Assembly: GCF_000306945.1 (NCBI RefSeq)
Contig: NC_018518.1
Location: 2,790,001 to 2,854,000 of the forward strand
DNA: 64,000 nucleotides
Reading direction: 5' to 3'
Source: Bordetella pertussis 18323
GTDB lineage: Bacteria > Pseudomonadota > Gammaproteobacteria > Burkholderiales > Burkholderiaceae_B
In this document: piece after piece, positions 12,850-23,381 of the stretch
Layout: each line of letters opens with the position of its first letter
Numbering within the stretch: the stretch's first letter is position 1
The notes under the pieces: generated by a model
Seen by the model: only the letters and a program-made list of their open reading frames with translations
Database searches by the model: none
Told to the model about the DNA's origin: nothing
Translations under genes and position numbers: made by a program

Positions 12850-13262
12850 TACAGGACTCCGAACAGTTTGAGACCGAACACCAGGGTCAGCGCCAGGCTG
12901 ACGCCGAAGGCCACGCCGGCGCTTTTCTGGGCCGAGACCTTGTCCAGGCCGATATGCAGGTCCAGCACCAGGTAGCGGATGCCGGCGCAGAAGTGATGCA
13001 GATAGCCCCAGATCAGGGCCAGCAGCACCAGCTTGACCAGCGGATTGGCCGCGTACTGGGCGACCTGCGCGTAGCTTTCCGGCGAGGTCACGCTGGCCGC
13101 GAACAACGGCACGATGACCAAGGGAAGACAGAGGAACAGCAACGCGCCGCTAATGCGGTGCAGGATGGACAGTTTTCCAGCCAGCGGCAATCGGTAACTA
13201 AGGATTTGCGGAACGCTGATATTGCGAAACTGTGGACGCGGCTTGGCAGCTGAGTCGGACAT
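12849..13262 (-). CDS. sdhC: Succinate dehydrogenase cytochrome b556 subunit
   Basis: This 137-aa protein has three transmembrane helices and the SdhC signatures SILHRISGALLF and LHHFCAGIRYLVLD; the latter contains the probable heme b axial histidine. It is the first gene of the sdhCDAB-sdhE-gltA operon, with its ATG at 13262. Confidence 0.96.
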   Translation of the reverse strand: MSDSAAKPRPQFRNISVPQILSYRLPLAGKLSILHRISGALLFLCLPLVIVPLFAASVTSPESYAQVAQYAANPLVKLVLLALIWGYLHHFCAGIRYLVLDLHIGLDKVSAQKSAGVAFGVSLALTLVFGLKLFGVL

Positions 13263-13337
13263 GACGGCCTCGGTGTTTCGGAACTAGGGGGGAATCGTGA
13301 CGGCGAAATGCCGTGGAGCCCTCGCGGGCAAACGCGC

Positions 13338-13367
13338 TATTTTCGCCTAGAGCGGGGTTCGTATCAA
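13338..13367 (-). promoter_or_regulatory. Candidate promoter of the sdh-gltA operon
   Basis: On the minus strand a TTGATA box (13367-13362) is followed by an 18-bp spacer and AAAATA (13343-13338), about 75 bp upstream of the sdhC ATG. It lies in the 124-bp gap between the GntR gene and sdhC. The -10 match is weak, so this is tentative. Confidence 0.35.
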
Positions 13368-13386
13368 ATCGTAGGGGAAAAGCTCA

Positions 13387-14166
13387 TCAATTCAGGCTAT
13401 TGCGGTAGTGGTAATGATCGGTAAGGTATAAGCCGCGGCGCACTTCCATGGGCCGATCGCCATAGGTATATGAAATGCGATCGACCTGCAGCAAGGGCCG
13501 GCCGGGCTCGACACCCAGGAGCGGAGCGATTTCAGGCGAGGCGGCGACGGCGCGCAGTTTTTCGTCGGCTCGGACCATACTGACCCCGAATTCGGACTCG
13601 AACAATCCATACAGGGGCGCCTTGCTGGCGGTCAGCAGTTCGAGGGTGAGCCCGCGAAAATGCGTGCCGGGCAACCAGAGATCGTCGATGACCGTCGGCA
13701 TGTGGTTCATGGACAACTGGCGCCGTATGGTCACCACGGTCTCGCCGGCCCGCAGCTCGAGGGCGCGGGCGATCTCGGCCGGCGCGCGCAGGCGGCGGCA
13801 TTCGAGGATGCGGCTTTCGGCCCGCCCGCCCTCGCCCTCTTCGTCGGGCGCCAGGCGCAGGAACCGATAGCGCACGCGCGCTTCGTGATGGGTGGCGACA
13901 AAGGTGCCCTTGCCCTGGCGGCGCAGCAGCAGATGCTCGGCGGCCAGTTCGTCGACCGCCTTGCGCACGGTGCCCTGGCTGACCTGGAAACGGGCCGCCA
14001 GGTCGATCTCGCTGGGAATGAGTTCGCCGGGTTTCCATTCGCCGCGGTCCAGGCTCTGGACCAGCAGTTCCTTGATCTGGCGGTAAAGCGGACTGAAAGC
14101 GGCCCCCTCGCCTGCCGGTTTTGCGGCACGCGAACGCGTGAGGGAATCGGGCCGTGCTTCTGCCAT
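13387..14166 (-). CDS. GntR-family (HutC subfamily) transcriptional regulator
   Basis: This 259-aa regulator has an N-terminal GntR winged helix-turn-helix (SPLYRQIKELLVQSL ... LAARFQVSQGTVRKAVDELA ... RQGKGTFV) and a C-terminal UTRA ligand-binding domain (from about residue 95, ending RRGLYLTDHYHYRNSLN), the layout of the HutC subfamily. It sits between the sdh operon and the divergent mdh-prp gene set and is the obvious candidate regulator of one or both; that is inference. The frame is open to an ATG at 14244 (285 aa), but the ATG at 14166 gives a family-typical N-terminus; neither start has a strong ribosome-binding site. Confidence 0.88.
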   Translation of the reverse strand: MAEARPDSLTRSRAAKPAGEGAAFSPLYRQIKELLVQSLDRGEWKPGELIPSEIDLAARFQVSQGTVRKAVDELAAEHLLLRRQGKGTFVATHHEARVRYRFLRLAPDEEGEGGRAESRILECRRLRAPAEIARALELRAGETVVTIRRQLSMNHMPTVIDDLWLPGTHFRGLTLELLTASKAPLYGLFESEFGVSMVRADEKLRAVAASPEIAPLLGVEPGRPLLQVDRISYTYGDRPMEVRRGLYLTDHYHYRNSLN

Positions 14167-14287
14167 GTCGGAGTCGTGTGTGTTCGGTATCCGCCCGGCC
14201 GCCATCGCGGCGAAGGGCGGCGCGATGGCCGTCCGGGCAAACATCCCATTGTGGCACAGACGCCCTCCGTCTGTCCAACGTCTTATG

Positions 14288-14323
14288 TCTTATATAAGAT
14301 ATAAGAGATGTTGACGTATACGT
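14288..14323. promoter_or_regulatory. Two palindromes at the mdh promoter, candidate GntR operator
   Basis: A perfect 12-bp palindrome TCTTATATAAGA (14288-14299) is followed by a perfect 10-bp palindrome ACGTATACGT (14314-14323). The second overlaps the -35 box and spacer of the mdh promoter. GntR-family dimers bind short AT-rich palindromes of this kind, and a GntR gene starts about 120 bp away on the other strand. The pairing is inference. Confidence 0.5.
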
Positions 14324-14339
14324 AAATTGGCTCTAGGAT
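14311..14339 (+). promoter_or_regulatory. Sigma-70 promoter of mdh
   Basis: TTGACG (14311-14316), a 17-bp spacer and TAGGAT (14334-14339) make a near-consensus promoter. The predicted transcription start near 14346 leaves a leader of about 109 nt before mdh. Confidence 0.6.
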
Positions 14340-14345
14340 TTCGAG

Positions 14346-14454
14346 CTACCAGACAGCGGCTTCGCGCGCGTTTTGCGCGCCGGCTGAAGCCCGTCAGCGA
14401 TTACACTGATTGACGAGATTCTTTCTCGCCAAAACCTAATTACGGAGAGCATTC
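14346..14454 (+). other. Structured 5' leader of mdh
   Basis: The leader can form two hairpins. The first pairs GGCTTC (14358-14363) with GAAGCC (14386-14391) around an inner GCGCGC/GCGCGC stem with a bulge. The second is CGAGA/TCTCG (14414-14428). The GGAG ribosome-binding site lies after both, at about 14443-14446. No known riboswitch is recognised. Confidence 0.35.
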
Positions 14455-15444
14455 ATGTCCAAGCCCGCCTTGCGTGTCGCCGTCACTGGCGCCGCCGGCC
14501 AAATCGGTTACGCCCTGCTGTTTCGCATCGCCTCTGGCGAAATGCTGGGTAAAGACCAGCCGGTAATCCTGCAACTGCTGGAAATTCCCGACGAAAAAGC
14601 CCAGAAGGCGCTCAAGGGCGTCATCATGGAACTGGAAGATTGCGCCTTCCCCCTGCTGCACGAAGTCACCGCCCACAGCGACCCGCGCACCGCCTTCAAG
14701 GATGCCGACGTGGCCCTGCTGGTCGGCGCCCGTCCGCGCGGCCCCGGCATGGAGCGCAAGGACCTGCTCAGCGTCAACGCCCAGATCTTCACCGCCCAGG
14801 GCCGTGCCCTGAACGACGTGGCCAGCCGCAACGTCAAGGTGCTGGTGGTCGGCAACCCCGCCAACACCAATGCCTACATCGCCATGAAGTCGGCGCCGGA
14901 CCTGCCCGCCAAGAACTTCACCGCCATGCTGCGCCTGGACCACAACCGCGCCCTGTCGCAGCTGTCCGCCAAGTCGGGCAAGCGCGTGGCCGACATCGAG
15001 AAGCTGATCGTGTGGGGCAACCACTCGCCCACCATGTACCCGGACTTCCGCTTCGCCACGGTCGGCGGCCAGGGCCTGACCCAGCTGATCAATGACGACG
15101 CCTGGAACCGCGACACGTTCATCCCCACGGTGGGCAAGCGCGGCGCGGCCATCATCGAGGCGCGCGGCCTGTCGTCGGCCGCCTCGGCCGCCAACGCCGC
15201 CATCGATCACGTGCGCGACTGGGTGCTGGGCAGCAACGGCAAGTGGGTGACGATGGGCATCCCGTCGGACGGCTCATATGGCATTCCCGAAGGCATCATC
15301 TACGGCTTCCCGGTGGTTACCGAGAATGGCGAGTACAAGATGATCAAGGACCTCGAGATCGACGCCTTTTCGCGTGAACGCCTGGACTTCACGCTGAAAG
15401 AGCTGCTCGAAGAGCGCGACGGCGTCAAGGATCTGCTGAAGTAA
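14455..15444 (+). CDS. mdh: Malate dehydrogenase (NAD)
   Basis: This 329-aa enzyme oxidises malate to oxaloacetate in the TCA cycle. The N-terminal NAD-binding motif [18 protein letters not shown], the substrate-binding [15 protein letters not shown], and the catalytic [13 protein letters not shown] with its active-site histidine are all present. The length fits the cytosolic-type MDH common in betaproteobacteria. A GGAG ribosome-binding site precedes the ATG. It is divergent from the GntR gene and is followed by a strong terminator, so the prp genes beyond probably have their own promoter. Confidence 0.97.
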   Translation: MSKPALRVAVTGAAGQIGYALLFRIASGEMLGKDQPVILQLLEIPDEKAQKALKGVIMELEDCAFPLLHEVTAHSDPRTAFKDADVALLVGARPRGPGMERKDLLSVNAQIFTAQGRALNDVASRNVKVLVVGNPANTNAYIAMKSAPDLPAKNFTAMLRLDHNRALSQLSAKSGKRVADIEKLIVWGNHSPTMYPDFRFATVGGQGLTQLINDDAWNRDTFIPTVGKRGAAIIEARGLSSAASAANAAIDHVRDWVLGSNGKWVTMGIPSDGSYGIPEGIIYGFPVVTENGEYKMIKDLEIDAFSRERLDFTLKELLEERDGVKDLLK

Positions 15445-15459
15445 TCCGGCATTGCCGCC

Positions 15460-15486
15460 ACGGGCCCGCGCAGACGGGCCCGTTTT
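15460..15486 (+). terminator. Terminator of mdh
   Basis: A 9-bp stem (ACGGGCCCG with CGGGCCCGT, loop CGCAGA) is followed by a short T run, 16 bp after the mdh stop. A second perfect hairpin (CAGGACCGT/ACGGTCCTG) follows at 15488-15510 without a T run. The rest of the 261-bp gap to prpB holds nothing else I can assign. Confidence 0.75.
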
Positions 15487-15705
15487 GCAGGACCGTCCGC
15501 GACGGTCCTGCGCGCCGAAACATAAGTCTGCGCCTTCCGGGCGACCCCGGAGGGGACAGAGTTATTTTCCGGACTCGCGGTCTGGTCTGGCAACGTTGCT
15601 GCAGCGTCTGGCACGCTTGCCGCAACCGTCGACCGGCCCGCACCTTGCCTGCAAAAAACAAGCTCGCGCATGCAGCGAGCGTTCCATTATTTCGGAGACC
15701 ACCCC

Positions 15706-16601
15706 ATGTCCAGACCCGAATCTCCCGGCGCCCTCTTTCGCCGCGCGCTCAACGAAGAACAGCCGCTGCAGATCATCGGCGCCATCAATGCCAATCATGC
15801 GCTGCTGGCCAAGCGCGCCGGCTACCGCGCCATCTACCTGTCGGGCGGCGGCGTGGCGGCGGGTTCGCTGGGGCTGCCGGACCTGGGCATCAACACGCTG
15901 GACGACGTGCTGACCGACGTGCGCCGCATCACCGATGTGTGCGACGTGCCCCTGATGGTGGACATCGATACCGGCTTCGGCCCGTCCCCGCCTTCAACAT
16001 CGCCCGCACCGTCAAGAGCCTGATCAAGTTCGGCGCGGCCGCCTGCCACATCGAGGACCAGGTCGGCGCCAAGCGCTGCGGCCATCGGCCCGGCAAGGAA
16101 ATCGTCAGCACCGAGGAGATGGCCGACCGCGTCAAGGCCGCGGCCGACGCCCGCACCGACTCCGATTTCTACCTGATCGCGCGTACCGACGCCATCGCCT
16201 CGCACGGCGTGGACGCCGCCATCGAGCGCGCCATTGCCTGCGTGGAAGCAGGCGCCGACGCCATCTTCGCCGAGGCGGCCTACGACCTGCCTACCTACGA
16301 TCGCTTCGTCAAGGCGGTCAAGGTGCCGGTGCTGGCCAACATCACCGAATTCGGCAAGACGCCGCTGTTCTCGGTGGAAGAGCTCAAAAGCGTGGGCGTG
16401 GGCATGGTGCTGTACCCGCTGTCGGCATTCCGCGCCATGAACAAGGCTGCCGAAACCGTCTACCAGGCCATCCGCCGCGATGGCCACCAGAAGAACGTGG
16501 TGGACCTGATGCAGACGCGCGACGAACTGTACGACCGCATCGGCTATCACGAATTCGAATCGCAGCTGGACCAGCTGTTCCAGCAAGGCAAATCGCAATA
16601 A
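15706..16601 (+). pseudogene. prpB: 2-Methylisocitrate lyase, frameshifted
   Basis: The N-terminal frame starts at the ATG at 15706 behind a GGAG ribosome-binding site and encodes PrpB through [12 protein letters not shown], then enters a wrong frame and stops at 16023. The rest of the enzyme, starting [18 protein letters not shown] and including [20 protein letters not shown], continues in another frame to the stop at 16601. The break is in a C-rich run at about 15,985-15,993 (GTCCCCGCC). Two surplus C residues would explain it exactly, restoring GFGPSAFN, close to the family's GFGSSAFN. PrpB normally cleaves 2-methylisocitrate to pyruvate and succinate, the last step of the methylcitrate cycle. 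Confidence 0.85.
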
Positions 16602-16674
16602 TGGGCGGCGGCGCGGCACGAGCCGCCGCCGGCACCACCCCTGTGTTTATCCCATAGGAAGGAGCAAGAGAGAC

Positions 16675-17877
16675 ATGAGCACCTCGCAGAAAAAGCCCAC
16701 CGTCCAACAGAAGAAACCCGCCGCCCAGCCCGCGGAGAAGGCTGCGTTCAAACCCAAGAAATCGGTTGCGCTGTCGGGCGTGGTCGCCGGCAACACCGCG
16801 CTGTGCACCGTCGGCCGTACCGGCAACGACCTGCACTACCGCGGCTATGACATCCTGGACTTCGCCGGCAGCGCGGAATTCGAGGAAATCGCTCACCTGC
16901 TGGTGCACGGAAAGTTGCCGAACAAGGCCGAACTGAAGGCCTACAAGGAAAAGCTGCGCGCGCTGCGCGGCCTGCCGGCGCAATTGCAGAACGTGCTGGA
17001 ATGCCTGCCGGCCTCCAGCCACCCCATGGACGTCATGCGCACCGCCGTCTCGGTGCTGGGCTGCGTGCTGCCCGAGAAGGACGACCACAACACCCCGGGC
17101 GCGCGCGACATCGCCGACCGGCTGATGGCCAACCTGGGCTCGGCCCTGCTGTACTGGTACCACTACAGCCACAATGGCCGCATCATCGATGTCCAGACCG
17201 ACGACGACAGCATCGGCGGCCACTTCCTGCACCTGCTGCATGGCGCCAAGCCGTCGGACGAGTGGGTGCGCGCCATGCACACCTCGCTGATCCTGTACGC
17301 CGAGCACGAATTCAACGCCTCGACCTTCACCGGCCGCGTCATCGCCGGCACGGGCTCGGACATGTATTCGTCCATCACCGGCGCCATCGGCGCGCTGCGC
17401 GGCCCCAAGCACGGCGGCGCCAACGAGGTCGCGTTCGAAGTCCAGAAGCGCTACGAGACGCCCGACGAAGCCGAGGCCGACATCCGCCAGCGCGTCGAGA
17501 ACAAGGAAGTCATCATCGGCTTCGGCCACCCGGTCTACACGGTTTCCGACCCGCGCAACAAGGTGATCAAGGACGTCGCCAAGAAGCTGTCCAGGAAGGC
17601 GGGCAGCACCAAGATGTTCGATATCGCCGAGCGCCTGGAAACGGTCATGTGGGACATCAAGAAGATGTTCCCCAACCTGGACTGGTTCTCCGCCGTGAGC
17701 TACCACATGATGGGCGTGCCGACGGCCATGTTCACGCCGCTGTTCGTCATCGCGCGCACGGCCGGCTGGTCGGCCCACATCATCGAGCAGCGCATCGACA
17801 ACAAGATCATCCGCCCGACGGCCAACTACGTCGGACCGGAAGACCAGACCTACGTCCCCATCAGCAAGCGCGCCTGA
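16675..17877 (+). CDS. prpC: 2-Methylcitrate synthase
   Basis: This 400-aa protein condenses propionyl-CoA with oxaloacetate. It belongs to the citrate synthase fold, with catalytic histidines in [14 protein letters not shown] and [14 protein letters not shown] and the PrpC-like [15 protein letters not shown] near the start of the conserved region. The first 35 residues are a lysine- and alanine-rich extension ([19 protein letters not shown]) not usual in PrpC. It follows prpB by 73 bp with an AGGAAGGAG ribosome-binding site. Confidence 0.95.
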   Translation: MSTSQKKPTVQQKKPAAQPAEKAAFKPKKSVALSGVVAGNTALCTVGRTGNDLHYRGYDILDFAGSAEFEEIAHLLVHGKLPNKAELKAYKEKLRALRGLPAQLQNVLECLPASSHPMDVMRTAVSVLGCVLPEKDDHNTPGARDIADRLMANLGSALLYWYHYSHNGRIIDVQTDDDSIGGHFLHLLHGAKPSDEWVRAMHTSLILYAEHEFNASTFTGRVIAGTGSDMYSSITGAIGALRGPKHGGANEVAFEVQKRYETPDEAEADIRQRVENKEVIIGFGHPVYTVSDPRNKVIKDVAKKLSRKAGSTKMFDIAERLETVMWDIKKMFPNLDWFSAVSYHMMGVPTAMFTPLFVIARTAGWSAHIIEQRIDNKIIRPTANYVGPEDQTYVPISKRA

Positions 17878-17995
17878 ACCAGCGCTCGCGGCCATCGTGC
17901 CGCGCCGGGTCCGCCATGCCGGCCCGGCGCGGCCGGCCCGGCCCCCGCAGCCCCGCTTTCCGGCCTGCCTGCATGCCCATAGAGACACGCCTGTC

Positions 17996-20590
17996 ATGAA
18001 CACGAAATACCGCAAGAATCTGCCCGGTACGTCGCTGGACTATTTCGACGCCCGCCAGGCGGTCGAAGACCTCCAGGCCGGCGCCTGGGCCACGCTGCCC
18101 TATACCTCGCGCGTCCTGGCCGAGAATCTGGTGCGCCGCTGCGACCCCGCCACGCTGTCCGACTCGCTGCGGCAGCTGATCGAGCGCCGCCGCGACATGG
18201 ACTTCCCCTGGTACCCTGCTCGCGTGGTGTGCCACGACATCCTGGGCCAGACGGCGCTGGTCGACCTGGCCGGCCTGCGCGACGCGATTGCCGACGCCGG
18301 CGGCGACCCGGCGCAGATCAACCCGGTGGTGCCCACGCAACTCATCGTGGACCACTCTCTGGCGGTCGAGTACCCGGGCTTCGACAAGGACGCCTTCGAG
18401 AAGAACCGCGCGGTGGAAGACCGGCGCAACGAAGACCGCTTCCACTTCATCAACTGGACCAAGCTGGCCTTCCGCAACGTGGATGTGATCCCGCCGGGCA
18501 ACGGCATCATGCACCAGATCAACCTGGAGAAGATGTCTCCGGTGGTGCAAGTGCGCGACGGCATGGCCTTTCCGGACACCTGCGTGGGCACCGACAGCCA
18601 CACCCCGCACGTCGACGCCCTGGGCGTGATCGCCATCGGCGTGGGCGGCCTGGAGGCCGAAAACGTGATGCTCGGGCGCGCTTCCTGGATGCGCCTGCCG
18701 GACATCGTCGGCGTGGAGCTGACCGGCCGGCCGCAAGCCGGCATTACCTGCACCGACATCGTGCTGGCGCTGACCGAATTCCTGCGCCGCGAAAAGGTGG
18801 TGGGCGCCTACCTCGAATTCCTGGGCGAAGGCGCCAGCGCGCTGACCATCGGCGACCGCGCCACGATTTCCAACATGACCCCGGAATTCGGGGCGACGGC
18901 CGCGATGTTCTATATCGACGGCCAGACCACCGACTACCTCACCCTGACCGGCCGCGAAGACAGCCAGGTCAAGCTGGTGGAAACCTATGCCAGGCAGGCC
19001 GGACTGTGGGCCGACGACCTGGCGGGCGCGCAGTACGAACGCATGCTGCGCTTCGACCTGTCGTCGGTCGTGCGCAACATGGCCGGCCCCTCCAACCCGC
19101 ACAAGCGGGTGGCCACCACCGAACTGGCCGAACGCGGCATTGCCGGGCCGTGGCAGGAAACGCCGGGACAGATGCCCGACGGCGCGGTGATCATCGCCGC
19201 CATCACCAGCTGCACCAACACCAGCAACCCGCGCAACGTCATCGCCGCCGCGCTGCTGGCGCGCAACGCCAACCGCGCCGGCCTGACGCGCAAGCCGTGG
19301 GTCAAGAGCTCGCTGGCGCCGGGCTCGAAGGCGGTCCAGCTTTACCTGGAAGAAGCCGGCCTGCTGCCCGACCTGGAAAAACTGGGTTTCGGCATCGTGG
19401 CTTTCGCCTGCACGACCTGTAACGGCATGAGCGGCGCGCTCGACCCGAAGATCCAGCAGGAAATCATCGAGCGCGATCTCTATGCCACCGCCGTGCTGTC
19501 GGGCAACCGCAACTTCGACGGCCGCATCCACCCGTACGCCAAGCAGGCCTTCCTGGCATCGCCGCCGCTGGTGATCGCCTACGCCATCGCCGGCACCGTG
19601 CGCTTCGACATCGAGAAGGACGCGCTAGGCGTGGACGCCGCGGGCAAGCCCGTGACGCTCAAGGACATCTGGCCCAGCGATGCGGAAATCGATGCGGTGG
19701 TGACGGCCAGCGTCAAGCCCGAGCAGTTCCGCAAGGTCTACGAGCCGATGTTCCGCTTCGCGCAGGAACAGACCGGCAAGATCGATCCGCTCTACGCCTG
19801 GCGCCCGCAAAGCACCTACATCCGCCGCCCGCCCTATTGGGAAGGCGCGCTGGCCGGGGAGCGCACGCTCGAGGGCATGCGCCCGCTGGCCGTACTGGGC
19901 GACAACATCACCACCGACCACCTCTCGCCATCCAACGCCATCATGGCCGATAGCGCGGCGGGCGAGTACCTGGCCAAGATGGGCCTGCCGGAAGAGGATT
20001 TCAACTCGTACGCCACCCACCGCGGCGACCACCTGACCGCGCAGCGCGCCACCTTCGCCAATCCGAAGCTGATCAACGAAATGGCCGTGGTCGACGGCCA
20101 GGTCAAGCAAGGCTCGCTCGCGCGGCTGGAGCCCGAGGGCAAGGTCATGCGCATGTGGGAAACCATCGAAACCTACATGGACCGCAAGCAGCCGCTGATC
20201 ATCATCGCCGGCGCCGATTACGGCCAGGGCTCGTCGCGCGACTGGGCGGCCAAGGGCGTGCGGCTGGCCGGCGTGGAGGCCATCGTCGCCGAGGGCTTCG
20301 AGCGCATCCACCGCACCAACCTGATCGGCATGGGCGTGCTGCCGCTGGAGTTCCAGGCGGGCGTCGATCGCAAGACGCTGGGCATCGACGGCACCGAAAC
20401 CTTTGATGTCGTCGGCGAACGCGTGCCGCGCGCCACGCTGACGCTGGTCATACACCGCCGCGACGGCGAGCAAGTGCAAGTGCCGGTCATCTGTCGCCTG
20501 GACACCGCCGAGGAAGTCTCGATCTACGAGGCTGGCGGCGTGCTGCAGCGATTTGCCCAGGATTTCCTGGAGTCCACGCAGACGGCCTGA
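17996..20590 (+). CDS. acnD: Fe/S-dependent 2-methylisocitrate dehydratase AcnD
   Basis: This 864-aa protein of the aconitase family starts [20 protein letters not shown], typical of AcnD. It has the conserved [14 protein letters not shown] region and the [4Fe-4S] cysteine ligands in [13 protein letters not shown] and [11 protein letters not shown]. The swivelling domain carries [19 protein letters not shown]. AcnD dehydrates 2-methylcitrate and needs PrpF, encoded next. The frame is open upstream to 17897, but the ATG at 17996 matches the family N-terminus. Confidence 0.95.
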   Translation: MNTKYRKNLPGTSLDYFDARQAVEDLQAGAWATLPYTSRVLAENLVRRCDPATLSDSLRQLIERRRDMDFPWYPARVVCHDILGQTALVDLAGLRDAIADAGGDPAQINPVVPTQLIVDHSLAVEYPGFDKDAFEKNRAVEDRRNEDRFHFINWTKLAFRNVDVIPPGNGIMHQINLEKMSPVVQVRDGMAFPDTCVGTDSHTPHVDALGVIAIGVGGLEAENVMLGRASWMRLPDIVGVELTGRPQAGITCTDIVLALTEFLRREKVVGAYLEFLGEGASALTIGDRATISNMTPEFGATAAMFYIDGQTTDYLTLTGREDSQVKLVETYARQAGLWADDLAGAQYERMLRFDLSSVVRNMAGPSNPHKRVATTELAERGIAGPWQETPGQMPDGAVIIAAITSCTNTSNPRNVIAAALLARNANRAGLTRKPWVKSSLAPGSKAVQLYLEEAGLLPDLEKLGFGIVAFACTTCNGMSGALDPKIQQEIIERDLYATAVLSGNRNFDGRIHPYAKQAFLASPPLVIAYAIAGTVRFDIEKDALGVDAAGKPVTLKDIWPSDAEIDAVVTASVKPEQFRKVYEPMFRFAQEQTGKIDPLYAWRPQSTYIRRPPYWEGALAGERTLEGMRPLAVLGDNITTDHLSPSNAIMADSAAGEYLAKMGLPEEDFNSYATHRGDHLTAQRATFANPKLINEMAVVDGQVKQGSLARLEPEGKVMRMWETIETYMDRKQPLIIIAGADYGQGSSRDWAAKGVRLAGVEAIVAEGFERIHRTNLIGMGVLPLEFQAGVDRKTLGIDGTETFDVVGERVPRATLTLVIHRRDGEQVQVPVICRLDTAEEVSIYEAGGVLQRFAQDFLESTQTA

Positions 20591-20646
20591 CCCTCCCACG
20601 GCGGCGCCCGCGTGGCGCCGCCCCAGCTCCGCAAGGAATCGAAGAC

Positions 20647-21837
20647 ATGGCTTTCCTTCCCCAACTCAAGGTCCGCGCCACCTACATGCGCGGGGGCACC
20701 AGCAAGGGCGTGTTCTTCCGCCTGCAGGACCTGCCGCCCGCGGCCCAGGTGCCGGGACCGGCGCGCGACGCGCTGCTGCTGCGGGTGATCGGCAGCCCCG
20801 ACCCGTACGGCAAGCAGATCGACGGCATGGGCTGCGCCACCTCCAGCACCAGCAAGACGGTCATCCTGGACCGCAGCCAGCGCCCCGGCCACGACGTCGA
20901 CTACCTGTTCGGCCAGGTCTCCATCGACAGCGCCTTCGTCGACTGGAGCGGCAACTGCGGCAACCTGAGCGCCGCGGTGGGCGCCTTCGCCATCGAAAGC
21001 GGACTGGTCGATCCGGACCGCGTCCCGCGCAATGGCACCGCCGTGGTGCGGATCTGGCAGGCCAACATCGGCAAGACCATCCTGGGCCATATTCCCATCG
21101 TCGACGGCCAGGTGCAGGAAAGCGGCGACTTCGAGCTCGACGGCGTCACCTTCCCGGCCGCGGAGGTGCAACTGGAGTTCCTCGATCCGGCCGACGAAGG
21201 CGAAGGCGAAGGCGGGGCGATGTTTCCCACCGGCAACGTGGTGGACACCCTCGAGGTACCGGGCATCGGCACGCTGCAGGCGACGCTGATCAACGCCGGC
21301 ATCCCGACGATCTTCGTCGACGCGCAGGCCGTCGGCTATACCGGCAGCGAATTGCAGGACGATATCAACGGCGACGCCAAGGCCCTGGCCATGTTCGAGA
21401 CGCTGCGCGCCCATGGCGCACTGCGCATGGGCCTGATCGCCGATGTCGCGGAAGCGGCCAAGCGCCAGCACACGCCCAAGGTCGCCTTCGTGGCGCCGCC
21501 GGCCGCGTATACGGCCTCCAGCGGCAAGCAGGTCGGGGCCGGCGACATCGACCTGCGCGTGCGCGCGCTGTCCATGGGCAAGCTGCACCACGCGATGATG
21601 GGCACCGCCGCGGTCGCGATCGGCACGGCGGCCGCCGTGCCCGGCACGCTGGTCAACCTTGCCGCCGGCGGCGGCGAGCGCGAATCCGTGCGTTTCGGCC
21701 ACCCTTCGGGTACGCTGCGGGTAGGCGCCCAGGCTCGCCTGGAGGACGGCCAGTGGAAGGTCACCAAGGCCGTCATGAGCCGCAGCGCCCGCGTACTGAT
21801 GGAAGGCCATATCCGCGTACCCGCCGAAACGCTCTGA
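20647..21837 (+). CDS. prpF: AcnD-accessory protein PrpF (aconitate isomerase family)
   Basis: This 396-aa protein begins with the family signature [14 protein letters not shown] and has [13 protein letters not shown] and [19 protein letters not shown], matching the diaminopimelate-epimerase-like PrpF fold. PrpF isomerises the 2-methylaconitate made by AcnD so that it can be rehydrated. It lies between acnD (57-bp gap) and prpD (17-bp gap), so a single transcript is likely. Confidence 0.94.
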   Translation: MAFLPQLKVRATYMRGGTSKGVFFRLQDLPPAAQVPGPARDALLLRVIGSPDPYGKQIDGMGCATSSTSKTVILDRSQRPGHDVDYLFGQVSIDSAFVDWSGNCGNLSAAVGAFAIESGLVDPDRVPRNGTAVVRIWQANIGKTILGHIPIVDGQVQESGDFELDGVTFPAAEVQLEFLDPADEGEGEGGAMFPTGNVVDTLEVPGIGTLQATLINAGIPTIFVDAQAVGYTGSELQDDINGDAKALAMFETLRAHGALRMGLIADVAEAAKRQHTPKVAFVAPPAAYTASSGKQVGAGDIDLRVRALSMGKLHHAMMGTAAVAIGTAAAVPGTLVNLAAGGGERESVRFGHPSGTLRVGAQARLEDGQWKVTKAVMSRSARVLMEGHIRVPAETL

Positions 21838-21854
21838 CAACAGGGAGGAGGAGG

Positions 21855-23312
21855 ATGAGCCACGCTACCATCCCCTTCAACCAGCGCCCCGCCTGGGATT
21901 CGGCGCTGGCCGATATCGTCGACTATGTGCTGGACTACGAGGTCCAGGGCAAGCTGGCCTACGAAACCGCGCGCAACTGCCTGATCGACACGCTGGGCTG
22001 CGGCATGGAAGCCCTGGAGTACCCGGCCTGCCGGAAATTGCTGGGGCCTGTCGTGCCGGGCACGGTCGTGCCGCATGGCGCGAAAGTCCCAGGCACCCAG
22101 TTCCAGCTCGACCCGGTCCAGGCCGCCTTCAATATCGGCGCCATGATCCGCTGGCTGGATTTCAACGACACCTGGCTGGCCGCCGAATGGGGCCACCCGT
22201 CCGACAACCTGGGCGGCATACTGGCCACCGCCGACTGGCTGTCGCGCAGCGCCGTGGCCAACGGCAGGCCGCCGCTGGCCATGCGCGACGTGCTGACCGC
22301 GATGATCAAGGCGCACGAGATCCAGGGCTGCATCGCGCTGGAAAACTCGTTCAACAAGGTCGGGCTGGATCACGTGGTGCTGGTCAAGGTTGCCTCGACG
22401 GCCGTGGTGGCGCACCTGCTGGGCCTGTCGCGCGAGGAAATCCTCAACGCCGTGTCGCTGGCCTGGGTCGACGGGCAGAGCCTGCGCACCTACCGCCACG
22501 CGCCCAACACCGGCAGCCGCAAGAGCTGGGCCGCGGGCGACGCCACCAGCCGCGCCGTGCGCCTGGCGCTCATCGCCCGGACCGGCGAAATGGGCTACCC
22601 ATCGGCGCTCACGGCGCCGACCTGGGGTTTCTACGACGTGCTCTTCAAGGGCCAGCCGTTCAGGTTCCAGCGCCCCTACGGCAGCTACGTGATGGAGAAC
22701 GTCCTGTTCAAGATCTCCTTCCCGGCCGAATTCCACGCGCAGACGGCGGTGGAATGCGCCATGGAGATCCATGCGCTGCTCAAGGCGCGCGGCAAGTCGG
22801 CCGACGATATCCGGCGCATCACGATCCGCACCCACGAGGCGTGCATCCGCATCATCGACAAGCAGGGCCCGCTGAACAACCCCGCCGACCGTGACCACTG
22901 CATCCAGTACATGGTGGCCGTGCCCATCCTGTACGGCCGCCTGACCGCCGCGGACTACGAGGACGACATCGCCCGCGATCCGCGCATCGACGCGCTGCGC
23001 GCCCGCATCGTGTGCGTGGAGGACCCGGCCTTCACGACGGATTACCACGACCCGACCAAGCGGTCGATCGCCAACGCGCTGACGGTCGAATTCAACGATG
23101 GGTCCCGCCTGGACGAAATCGTCTGCGAGTACCCGATCGGCCACCGCCGCCGCCGCGCCGACGGCATCCCGCTGCTGGAAGCGAAATTCCGCACCAACCT
23201 GGCGCGCGCCTTCCCCGCCCGCCAGCAGGAGCGCATCCTGGCCGCCTCGCTGGACCAGGAAAAACTGGAAGCCATGCCCGTCAACGAGTACGTGGATCTT
23301 TACGTGATCTGA
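21855..23312 (+). CDS. prpD: 2-Methylcitrate dehydratase PrpD (MmgE/PrpD family)
   Basis: This 485-aa protein starts [16 protein letters not shown] behind a very strong GGGAGGAGGAGG ribosome-binding site. It has the PrpD signatures [41 protein letters not shown] and [19 protein letters not shown]. PrpD is a cofactor-free 2-methylcitrate dehydratase. Its presence beside acnD-prpF gives the cluster two alternative routes for the same step. It is the last gene of the prp set; hemJ follows with 69 bp between. Confidence 0.95.
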   Translation: MSHATIPFNQRPAWDSALADIVDYVLDYEVQGKLAYETARNCLIDTLGCGMEALEYPACRKLLGPVVPGTVVPHGAKVPGTQFQLDPVQAAFNIGAMIRWLDFNDTWLAAEWGHPSDNLGGILATADWLSRSAVANGRPPLAMRDVLTAMIKAHEIQGCIALENSFNKVGLDHVVLVKVASTAVVAHLLGLSREEILNAVSLAWVDGQSLRTYRHAPNTGSRKSWAAGDATSRAVRLALIARTGEMGYPSALTAPTWGFYDVLFKGQPFRFQRPYGSYVMENVLFKISFPAEFHAQTAVECAMEIHALLKARGKSADDIRRITIRTHEACIRIIDKQGPLNNPADRDHCIQYMVAVPILYGRLTAADYEDDIARDPRIDALRARIVCVEDPAFTTDYHDPTKRSIANALTVEFNDGSRLDEIVCEYPIGHRRRRADGIPLLEAKFRTNLARAFPARQQERILAASLDQEKLEAMPVNEYVDLYVI

Positions 23313-23381
23313 GCGGGCGCCCAGCCCGTCGCCATGGGCCTGCAATACAATGTGACGTTTCACGCAAGGGACGCGCTCTCC

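Noticed and set aside
10051..12975. A 974-codon plus-strand open frame across sdhB, sdhA and sdhD
   Set aside because: It is antisense to well-conserved sdh genes. Its composition (His, Arg, Gln, Val, Asp rich) is that expected from the complement of GC-rich codons.
15488..15510. Hairpin CAGGACCGT/ACGGTCCTG as a separate small RNA
   Set aside because: It follows the mdh terminator directly, has no promoter or T run, and is better seen as part of the 3' flank.
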